Origin: CAYUXU01 sp964489695
GTDB taxonomy: Bacteria > Bacillota_I > Bacilli_A > Erysipelotrichales > Erysipelotrichaceae
Length of the DNA stretch: 5,290 nt
NCBI GenBank assembly: GCA_964489695.1
Contig: CAZAZP010000045.1
Coordinates: 1 to 5,290 of the forward strand
Reading direction: 5' to 3'
In this document: in pieces, positions 1-5,001 of the stretch
How positions within the stretch are numbered: position 1 is the first letter of the stretch
How the letters are laid out: every line of letters begins with the position of its first letter
Position numbers and translations under genes: made by a program
Notes under the pieces: model-generated
Database searches by the model: none
Told to the model about the DNA's origin: nothing
What the model saw: only the letters and a program-made list of their open reading frames with translations

Positions 1-622
1 CACTTAATAAATTTATCATAGATGATAAATCTTGTCTAGCAATATAAGCATGTCCGGTATCAAGACAAGCTCCCGCTCCCGCTCCTAAAAAATCAAGATA
101 TTCATTTACTTGTTCAGCGGTCGAAAAAATTGTTTCTGCGGGTATGACCGTATTTGTTTCATAGCCAAACATATTTTCTAAAGTCAGATTAACTTGAAAC
201 TTACGAGCTATTGCTAAATATTTTACAAATAGTTGACGGTTATAATCGTTAGCAGTTTTTTGGATTTTGGTATCACGATAATAACCAGTAAATTTTGTGG
301 CATGAAAAACCAGACTAGGGCAGTCTAGTATCTTCGCTACTTCAAAAAAGCGTTCATTCATTTTTATTTTATAAGTTTGTTCAGCTAAGGGATCATCATG
401 GCGAAACCAATTCGCATGCATTTGAGAAACTTTTAAACCATGTGCATCAATTTGTTGTTTATATTTCTTAGCTACGTCAAGATAATCGTCATTTTCAAAC
501 TCACTATTTCGCATATAGGCTGAAAAGTCGATACAATCAAAACCTAATTTAGCGATATGATTCAGGGCAGCTTCAAAGCCTACATAATACGTTAAACAAT
601 ATTCATTAATACCAACTAACAT
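1..622 (-). CDS. Sugar-phosphate isomerase/epimerase-like TIM barrel protein (C-terminus beyond window)
   Basis: The open frame starts at the ATG at 622 and runs off the left edge after 207 codons, so the C-terminal part is missing. The product looks like the xylose-isomerase-like TIM barrel family (AP endonuclease 2 fold), whose members isomerise or epimerise sugars using a divalent metal held by Glu, Asp and His. Visible signatures are an N-terminal beta-strand start (MLVGINEYCL), SQMHANW with His69, LVFHATKF with His107, LTLENMFGY with the probable metal ligand Glu149, and CLDTGHA with Asp188 and His191. There is no signal peptide, so it should be cytosolic. An AAAGGA ribosome binding site (complement of 632-637) lies inside the end of the RDD gene, 6 bases separate the two genes, and this supports the chosen start. 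It is the last visible gene of the leftward operon. The substrate cannot be read from sequence; an endonuclease IV role is unlikely given the sugar operon. Confidence 0.85.
   Translation of the reverse strand, partial: MLVGINEYCLTYYVGFEAALNHIAKLGFDCIDFSAYMRNSEFENDDYLDVAKKYKQQIDAHGLKVSQMHANWFRHDDPLAEQTYKIKMNERFFEVAKILDCPSLVFHATKFTGYYRDTKIQKTANDYNRQLFVKYLAIARKFQVNLTLENMFGYETNTVIPAETIFSTAEQVNEYLDFLGAGAGACLDTGHAYIARQDLSSMINLLS
68..85 (-). repeat. Three-unit hexanucleotide tandem repeat inside the isomerase gene
   Basis: On the coding strand the gene reads GGAGCG GGAGCG GGAGCT, giving a Gly-Ala run (GAGAGA, residues 180-185) directly before the CLDTGHA metal-binding motif. It is in frame, so each gain or loss of a unit would change the loop by two residues without breaking the gene. 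This stretch is also noticeably more G+C-rich than its surroundings. Confidence 0.7.
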
Positions 623-628
623 AAATTA

Positions 629-1003
629 CTATCCTTTATACACCACGGAAGTTCCCGTTACTAGATCAGGGAAAGGGGCTCTTTCGTCTTTTTTACCGAT
701 CAGGCCAATCAAATAACCAATCCCGAAAAACAAAGTACTGACAATTTTCAGTAAATGTCGGCTTAAGGCGAGGGGGAGTGACATTCTTTCCCCATCTTTA
801 TTCACTATTTTTAGCCCGACTATTTGTTTTCCTAGTGTCCCTTGTGCTTTACTGCTATCTAATAACACGAAATAAATAATACTAGCCAAGATGGAAAAAA
901 ATGGATGGACATCCGCAAACACGCGCATGACTGCTCCTAACAAAATGGCATCTAACAAAAAGGCAATCGCGCGAGCAATTAATCCAGCTTTTTTATTTCG
1001 CAT
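629..1003 (-). CDS. Small RDD-family integral membrane protein
   Basis: This 124-residue protein belongs to the RDD family, membrane proteins of mostly unknown function. Family marks are RAIAFLLD (Arg11, Asp18) at the start of the first membrane segment, the conserved GTLGKQIVGLKIV block (residues 55-67), SRHLLK (Arg82, Lys86), and a C-terminal DLVTGTSVV ending. Hydrophobic segments lie at about residues 12-29, 34-49 and 84-103, so about three membrane spans are expected. The length is ordinary for a minimal RDD protein with no extra domain. The ATG is preceded by an AAGGA site (complement of 1013-1017, overlapping the end of the GH4 gene), with 5 bases between the two genes. Its place between two sugar enzymes suggests it is co-expressed with them, but no transport or enzymatic role can be assigned. 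RDD proteins are often envelope-associated, and a few have been linked to ion exchange. Confidence 0.85.
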   Translation of the reverse strand: MRNKKAGLIARAIAFLLDAILLGAVMRVFADVHPFFSILASIIYFVLLDSSKAQGTLGKQIVGLKIVNKDGERMSLPLALSRHLLKIVSTLFFGIGYLIGLIGKKDERAPFPDLVTGTSVVYKG

Positions 1004-1008
1004 TAAGC

Positions 1009-2325
1009 TTAATCCTTAAAGAAGCGAGGTAAATACTCACGGTGAGCTGCTAGTAAATCATCCACCACGGCCACGGCTGTTTTACCAGATGGGCAAAGTG
1101 GGTTCATTGATAAAGCTGCGATCGTTAAATCGCGATTTCCGGTCACTGCGGCTTCAATCGCCATTAATTCAAAGGCTTTAATATTAGCGATCGTACCTAA
1201 TAAACGATAATCAATTTTACCGATTGATAAAGGAATTGGGCCATCTTTAGTAATGCGACAAGCACATTCTAAGACCATTTCTTTTTCCATATTACTGCAA
1301 GCTCCTTGATTTTGGGTATTAACATATTGAATGTCATTTAGATCATTATGTAAACTGTTAATTAAATTACAAGCTGCATCACTATAATGAGCACCACCCC
1401 GTAAATCAAGTTCTTTTGGTTTTTCATCTAGATGTTCGTCTTGGTAAAGCTTAAATAAATCAGCTTCGACTTTTTGGACGACGCGGGCTCGAGTACCACT
1501 TTCTGCTAGTTGTTTAAGTTGTGAAGCGAGTTGTTCTTGGGTATTGACGTAGTAATTTAAATAATCATTAGGAATTGCTTGTAGCCCACGAATAAGTTCT
1601 GGTTCAAAGGGAATCTCAGGAATATTTTTCATCGTTTCCATGTTTTGATAGCCTAAAAACTTTTCAATTAATTCATGGGTAACATCTTTTTCATCTAAGA
1701 AGATTTTTGTTACAAAACCATGGTGATTTAAGCCTTGCCATTCAAGTCTTAAACGATTGTAATCTACTCCTAAGACATCCGCCATTTGAAATTGCATATG
1801 TAAAGGTACATTACATAAACCAACGACTTTTCTAAAGCTCGTATAGCGGAAAATCGCTTCGGTAATCATACCGGCAGGGTTACTAAAATTAATTAACCAA
1901 GCATTGGGGCATAATTCTTGAATATCTTTTACGATATCAAGGATAACAGGCACGGTTCTTAAAGCTTTAAATAAACCACCAGCTCCATTGGTTTCTTGGC
2001 CAATAATGCCATGGCGAAGCGAGATTTCTTCATCTTTTATCCGGGCGTCTAATAAACCTACTCGAATTTGAGTCACAACATAGTCAGCGCCTTTTAAAGC
2101 TTCGCGCCGGTCTAGCGTAGTATAAAGCTGAATTGGTAAACCAGCTTTTTTAATCATCCGTTTGGCCAGCTCGCTAACGATCGCCAGTTTCTTTTGACCA
2201 GCCTCGATATCTACTAACCAAATTTCCGTGACGGGGAAAGTATCATAACGTTTCAAAAACCCATCAATAAGTTCCGGAGTGTAGCTTGAGCCACCTCCAA
2301 TTGAGACAACTTTCAATTTTTGCAT
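1009..2325 (-). CDS. 6-phospho-beta-glucosidase, glycoside hydrolase family 4
   Basis: This 438-residue cytosolic enzyme has the normal length of GH4. The family hydrolyses 6-phosphorylated glycosides delivered by the PTS through an unusual redox mechanism: NAD+ oxidises C3, Mn2+ stabilises the intermediate, then elimination occurs. The N-terminus carries the Rossmann nucleotide-binding loop VVSIGGGSSYTPEL (residues 6-19). NFSNPAG (146-152), GLCNVP with Cys171 and the NHHGF block with His201/His202 match the metal-binding positions. CNVP at this place is the form I know from 6-phospho-beta-glucosidases, in contrast to CDMP of 6-phospho-alpha-glucosidases and CHSV of alpha-galactosidases. Tyr255 in NDYLNYY is a candidate catalytic base, and RGGAHYSDAA (309-318) is also typical. 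The ATG overlaps the stop of the MupG-like gene as TAATG, with a GGGAG site 8 bases upstream, indicating translational coupling. Celobiose-6P, chitobiose-6P or another beta-disaccharide phosphate are all possible substrates. Confidence 0.95.
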   Translation of the reverse strand: MQKLKVVSIGGGSSYTPELIDGFLKRYDTFPVTEIWLVDIEAGQKKLAIVSELAKRMIKKAGLPIQLYTTLDRREALKGADYVVTQIRVGLLDARIKDEEISLRHGIIGQETNGAGGLFKALRTVPVILDIVKDIQELCPNAWLINFSNPAGMITEAIFRYTSFRKVVGLCNVPLHMQFQMADVLGVDYNRLRLEWQGLNHHGFVTKIFLDEKDVTHELIEKFLGYQNMETMKNIPEIPFEPELIRGLQAIPNDYLNYYVNTQEQLASQLKQLAESGTRARVVQKVEADLFKLYQDEHLDEKPKELDLRGGAHYSDAACNLINSLHNDLNDIQYVNTQNQGACSNMEKEMVLECACRITKDGPIPLSIGKIDYRLLGTIANIKAFELMAIEAAVTGNRDLTIAALSMNPLCPSGKTAVAVVDDLLAAHREYLPRFFKD

Positions 2326-3494
2326 TAGTCTTGCTCCCTTCTGATTCTAAATGCAACTGTACCTTGATGTATTAAAGCTAATAAATGTCTGGCATATGGT
2401 TTTATTAAGCCAATATAATTAACGTAAGCAGCTGGTGGTAAATCTGTTAACATAATATGGATCTCACCGGTATAACGGTTAGATAAATTATTATCGATAT
2501 AGATGCCGTATTGATAACGCTTAATGGGTAAACTGGGCGGAAGTTTCAATTTCCCGCGACTTTGGGTGGCACGAATAACTTGATTAGCACGATCACTTCG
2601 ATCAACGAAAATAATTGATTCAACTAACTTCATCTCACTTTCGCTCAGATTTTCGAGATAAACGGGTAAATCGATGCACGGAAAGTCTAGATAATCCGCG
2701 AAATACTTCGGATGGTTTTCTGTTAAGACGTCTTTAATTAACTGATTAGCTTTAGCGACCGCAGTTAGTTCAGCACTAGTTGGATCACTATCACCAAACA
2801 GCAGAAAGTCAAAAGCTTGGGTGGCGATAATTTCTTGGGCTTGCGTGTAACTTGGTAAATAGCGATGGCGTTCAATTGATGGAACCCCAAAACCAGTCGC
2901 GTTTAAGTCATTTTTTGAAGCTAAGGAACTAATGAAAATGCCAGTTAAACAACCATATGCTTGATATTTTTTAGCAGCTAAGACGGCTTCAGTTAAGTCT
3001 AAGCCGGTATCGTTTCGCGGATAAAAGTTATGACAAGCTTGGTACTGTTTTAAATTACCTTGCTTTTTAATTAAAGCTAAGCGCTCATCTAATTGATTAT
3101 AGTTAGAAAGATTATCTTCAATAATAATGCCATAAGGATTATTGGTTAACCTAGCGATTTCAGCATTATTAAAGCCACCATCTAAGCGAACAATCGGAAT
3201 ATTTAAATCCAGTACTGATTTTAAATCATCGACGGTGGCCCCAATAGTTTTTAACATCGTATCGTTAATATCAACATGGCAAAGCATGTTTTGTTTTTTT
3301 GCATAGTCAAATAAGAAGCGGAAGGCGGGCGTAATTTCGTTTTGTGTATTTTCAAAGCCCAGATCACCTAATTGAATTGAGGTGAAAATCCGTTGGTAAC
3401 CTAATGATTTCGCGTAATCAATCCGTGTTTTTAATTCAGCTTCGCTATAAAAGTCAGGATATAAGGAAATGCCTAAACTTATTTTACCAGCCAT
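2325..3494 (-). CDS. MupG-family (DUF871, GH170-like) phospho-glycosidase
   Basis: This 389-residue protein has a TIM barrel followed by a cyclophilin-like domain. The characterised family member is S. aureus MupG, which cleaves MurNAc-6-phosphate-GlcNAc in cell-wall recycling. Visible family blocks are SLGISLYPDF (6-15), QRIFTSIQL (34-42), CHVDIND (72-78), VRLDGGF (102-108), CHNFYPRNDTGLD (154-166), GVPSIERHR (203-211), and a C-terminal domain with IIFVDRSDR (294-302), YGIYIDNNLSNRYTGEI (329-345) and YVNYIGLIKP. I start it at the ATG at 3494. The in-frame TTG at 3521 would add nine residues ahead of the family's natural beginning and lengthen the overlap with the previous gene. The chosen start overlaps that gene by 11 bases. 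The barrel departs from the usual form as I remember it: the RGP motif before the GLPTLE-HR block is missing (residues 190-207 read LASKNDLNATGFGVPSIE), so substrate specificity may differ. Family is secure; exact substrate is inference. Confidence 0.88.
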   Translation of the reverse strand: MAGKISLGISLYPDFYSEAELKTRIDYAKSLGYQRIFTSIQLGDLGFENTQNEITPAFRFLFDYAKKQNMLCHVDINDTMLKTIGATVDDLKSVLDLNIPIVRLDGGFNNAEIARLTNNPYGIIIEDNLSNYNQLDERLALIKKQGNLKQYQACHNFYPRNDTGLDLTEAVLAAKKYQAYGCLTGIFISSLASKNDLNATGFGVPSIERHRYLPSYTQAQEIIATQAFDFLLFGDSDPTSAELTAVAKANQLIKDVLTENHPKYFADYLDFPCIDLPVYLENLSESEMKLVESIIFVDRSDRANQVIRATQSRGKLKLPPSLPIKRYQYGIYIDNNLSNRYTGEIHIMLTDLPPAAYVNYIGLIKPYARHLLALIHQGTVAFRIRREQD

Positions 3495-4839
3495 ATTTTT
3501 CTGGCCCCCATTCTTTTTCAATTAAGGTTTGTTGGTAATAAATTAAAGTATTGTTTGCTACTTTTTGATTTAATAAAACCCCACTACCAACCACACTATT
3601 AACCCCCACGGCGGCTCCTGGTTGGAAAATTACACTAACCCCAGTCCGAACGTAGTCGCCGAGATAAGTTGCATTGGAAAAGTTGGTCGGAACTTCTTTT
3701 CGACCTTTGATATGGGCAATTGTTTCGCCATCATCAAAGCGCAAAGTACCACAAACTGTTCCAGCACCAATATCAACTTTCTCACCACATAAACCATAAA
3801 ACTCACAATGGTGATAAAGATAAGTGCGATGAAAAAGCACCCCGCCAAGTAATTCTGCGGTAAATTCTAAGATACAATCATCACCAATCGTGGAATGACT
3901 GCCGACTTTAGCGTAGTTTTTTAAAAGACAATTATTGCCAATCACCACATTATCCGCGATAATTACGCCATTATCAATGATGGTATTATCCCCAATCACA
4001 CAGTTACCATGAATAATCACGTTTTTACCAATCTTGGAGTTTTGACCTAATTGAACAAAGCCCTCAAGCGTCGCGCTAGGATCAATGAAGCTATGTTTGG
4101 CTAACTTATTTTCAGTTAAGCTATTACATAGTATTTCATTTTGATAAGCATTAGCTTCCAGAATCTGCCAGGGTTTATTAATATCAAAACACTGATATTC
4201 AGCTTGTAGCACTTTTAATGGTTGGTTTTGGTGGTAATCATTCAGTGATTCTTCTAAGAAACTTTCTAAGGGTGAACTGACACCAACGCGGGTTTCACTA
4301 AAGCGACCTTTATTATGTAAGACATACTTTAAAAAGCCTAACTTAACATGGGCTCCAAATAACACATGGCGGGCATCGTTACTCCGGGGATGACCAACAA
4401 AGCCTACAAGCTTTTCTCCATCGATTTTCGCAATAATATGATTATGCGGTGAATCTAGGCAAGGATTAAGCAATAAGGTATCACTTGATACATCGATTAA
4501 ACGTAAAATATCCGTTGGTTGGACTAAACAATCACCAAACAAAATGATGAAATCATCAATAATTAGCTGTTTTAATTGAGCTAAGGTCGCAGCACTACCA
4601 TTAGTGGCTTTAATTTCATGAACACTCACTAAGGGCTCTTCAAAAAATAAATGCGCAATTTCACCCATCATTTCTGAGCCAATGATGTGGATCTCTTGGA
4701 CTTTAGCTGATAGCTTTAACGCATCTACCGTTTGCTTGATAACTGGTTGATTCGCAATTGGTAACATCGCTTTATTTCTAATTTCAGCATAAGGCCATAT
4801 ACGACTTCCGGATCCGCCGGCTAAAATAACAACTTGCAT
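3484..4839 (-). CDS. GlmU-like sugar-1-phosphate nucleotidyltransferase with left-handed beta-helix domain
   Basis: This 451-residue cytosolic protein has two domains. The N-terminal nucleotidyltransferase shows VVILAGGSGSRIWPY (3-17, the phosphate-binding GxGxR loop), KAMLP with Lys23, GSAATL (81-86), the metal-binding FGDCL with Asp103, and FDINKPWQILEAN (218-230). Such domains couple a sugar-1-phosphate with UTP or dTTP to give a nucleotide sugar. From about residue 250 to 430 it carries hexapeptide repeats of a left-handed beta-helix (VIGDNTII, VVIGNNCLL, STIGDDCIL). GAGTVCGTLRFDDGE (358-372), a following KGRKEV and YVRTGVSVIFQPGAAVG resemble archaeal-type bifunctional nucleotidyl/acetyltransferases more than E. 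coli GlmU. His343/His344 are candidates for the acetyltransferase histidine. The start is backed by an AAAGGAG site 8 bases upstream. It is the first gene of the leftward operon, an unusual place because the neighbours are catabolic. Sugar substrate and acetyltransferase activity are unproven. Confidence 0.87.
   Translation of the reverse strand: MQVVILAGGSGSRIWPYAEIRNKAMLPIANQPVIKQTVDALKLSAKVQEIHIIGSEMMGEIAHLFFEEPLVSVHEIKATNGSAATLAQLKQLIIDDFIILFGDCLVQPTDILRLIDVSSDTLLLNPCLDSPHNHIIAKIDGEKLVGFVGHPRSNDARHVLFGAHVKLGFLKYVLHNKGRFSETRVGVSSPLESFLEESLNDYHQNQPLKVLQAEYQCFDINKPWQILEANAYQNEILCNSLTENKLAKHSFIDPSATLEGFVQLGQNSKIGKNVIIHGNCVIGDNTIIDNGVIIADNVVIGNNCLLKNYAKVGSHSTIGDDCILEFTAELLGGVLFHRTYLYHHCEFYGLCGEKVDIGAGTVCGTLRFDDGETIAHIKGRKEVPTNFSNATYLGDYVRTGVSVIFQPGAAVGVNSVVGSGVLLNQKVANNTLIYYQQTLIEKEWGPEKYGW
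3505..3509 (-). promoter_or_regulatory. G-run ribosome binding site deciding the MupG-like start
   Basis: On the minus strand a GGGGG run lies inside the end of the nucleotidyltransferase gene, 10 bases before the ATG at 3494. It can pair with the CCUCC of 16S rRNA, though less well than the AAGGAG sites elsewhere in the operon. The alternative TTG at 3521 has no comparable purine-rich site at the right distance. The weak site plus the overlap suggests dependence on translation of the preceding gene. Confidence 0.5.
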
Positions 4840-4847
4840 TATTTGTA

Positions 4848-4854
4848 CTCCTTT
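4848..4854 (-). promoter_or_regulatory. Ribosome binding site of the nucleotidyltransferase gene
   Basis: The minus strand reads AAAGGAG with 8 bases to the ATG at 4839. It is among the strongest sites in the operon and fits high expression of its first gene. Confidence 0.85.
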
Positions 4855-4883
4855 AAGATTAGTTTACCACCAATATTTTCTGA

Positions 4884-4898
4884 TGTCTAGGCAAATAA
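4884..4898. repeat. Leader motif TGTCT-AGGCAAATAA, copy 1
   Basis: TGTCTAGGCAAATAA matches copy 2 at 4969-4985 except for two extra bases (TA) in the middle of copy 2. The similarity continues weakly beyond the motif (AGGA at 4903-4906 matching 4990-4993). The core TGTCTAGGCA is a near-palindrome. It lies in the leader of the leftward operon, about 23-37 bases downstream of its predicted start point. Operator or relic of a leader duplication are both possible. Confidence 0.5.
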
Positions 4899-4906
4899 TG
4901 TTAGGA

Positions 4907-4929
4907 TTCACATAAATTTCACATAAATT
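4907..4929. repeat. Perfect 11-bp tandem direct repeat, candidate response-regulator site
   Basis: TTCACATAAAT occurs twice head-to-tail (4907-4917 and 4918-4928), with one more period-matched T at 4929. The period equals one helical turn. TTCACA-N5-TTCACA fits the PhoP box TT(A/C/T)ACA-N5 known from B. subtilis; the opposite strand, TGTGAA-N5-TGTGAA, is one base per half-site away from the WalR consensus TGTWAH-N5-TGTWAH. It sits directly upstream of the -35 of the rightward promoter, a normal activator position, and overlaps the -10 and start point of the leftward one. Confidence 0.6.
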
Positions 4930-4956
4930 ATAGACAATTTAATTACTTGATGTTAT
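4927..4956 (-). promoter_or_regulatory. Candidate promoter of the leftward operon
   Basis: The minus strand shows a perfect -10 TATAAT (4932-4927) and an 18-bp spacer to ATAACA (4956-4951), which matches four of six bases of TTGACA. Transcription would start near 4920, giving a leader of about 80 bases. A second, less likely combination is TAGACA (4889-4884), 17 bp, TAAACT (4866-4861), which would start only about 15 bases before the ATG. Confidence 0.5.
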
Positions 4957-4959
4957 AAT
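4931..4959 (+). promoter_or_regulatory. Promoter of the PTS EIIC gene
   Basis: TAGACA (4931-4936, five of six bases of TTGACA), a 17-bp spacer and a perfect TATAAT (4954-4959) preceded by the extended -10 TG (4951-4952) make a strong vegetative sigma-A promoter. Transcription should start near 4966, leaving a leader of about 36 bases before the ATG at 5002. Confidence 0.8.
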
Positions 4960-4968
4960 TTGAATAGC

Positions 4969-4985
4969 TGTCTTAAGGCAAATAA
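4969..4985. repeat. Leader motif TGTCT-TA-AGGCAAATAA, copy 2
   Basis: TGTCTTAAGGCAAATAA is the second copy of the motif at 4884-4898, in the same orientation and about 86 bp away centre to centre. Its core TGTCTTAAGGCA is palindromic at 10 of 12 positions. It begins a few bases after the predicted PTS start point and runs into the ribosome binding site, a position where a bound repressor would block transcription. Confidence 0.5.
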
Positions 4986-4993
4986 AGGAAGGA
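4984..4993 (+). promoter_or_regulatory. Ribosome binding site of the PTS EIIC gene
   Basis: AAAGGAAGGA contains two AAGGA cores. The second (4989-4993) lies 8 bases before the ATG at 5002 and is the likely functional one. Confidence 0.8.
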
Positions 4994-5001
4994 ATAAGAT
5001 A

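Larger units (their letters stand above)
4840..5001. other. Divergent intergenic control region
   Basis: These 162 bp separate the leftward operon from the rightward PTS gene and are the only non-coding stretch in the window. They contain two overlapping promoters, an 11-bp tandem direct repeat and two copies of a TGTCT/AGGCAAATAA motif, listed separately. I see no transcription terminator hairpin, no riboswitch-like structure, no BglG/LicT-type antiterminator hairpin and no convincing CcpA cre site. Confidence 0.85.

Noticed and set aside
623..628. Terminators between operon genes
   Set aside because: Gene junctions are 5-6 bases or overlaps, leaving no room for a hairpin with T-run outside coding sequence.
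3495..3521. TTG start at 3521 for the MupG-like gene
   Set aside because: It would add nine polar residues before the family's usual beginning and increase the overlap with the upstream gene, and it lacks a properly placed ribosome binding site.
3630..3848. A 72-codon open frame on the plus strand
   Set aside because: It lies wholly antisense within the nucleotidyltransferase gene, whose family motifs are clear in its own frame. The translated protein shows no recognisable domain, and I see no ribosome binding site that would support it.
2325..4839. Calling the locus a MurNAc recycling operon
   Set aside because: Only the MupG-like gene supports it. MurQ, MurR and NagA are absent from the window and the MupG-like barrel is divergent, so the claim would exceed the evidence.
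4969..4993. TGTCTTAAGGCA near-palindrome as a transcription terminator
   Set aside because: The stem would be short with no loop and there is no following T-run, so it is better seen as a possible operator.
4840..5001. CcpA cre site or BglG/LicT antiterminator in the control region
   Set aside because: No stretch fits the cre consensus with its central CG, and no terminator hairpin with an overlapping antiterminator is visible in either leader.
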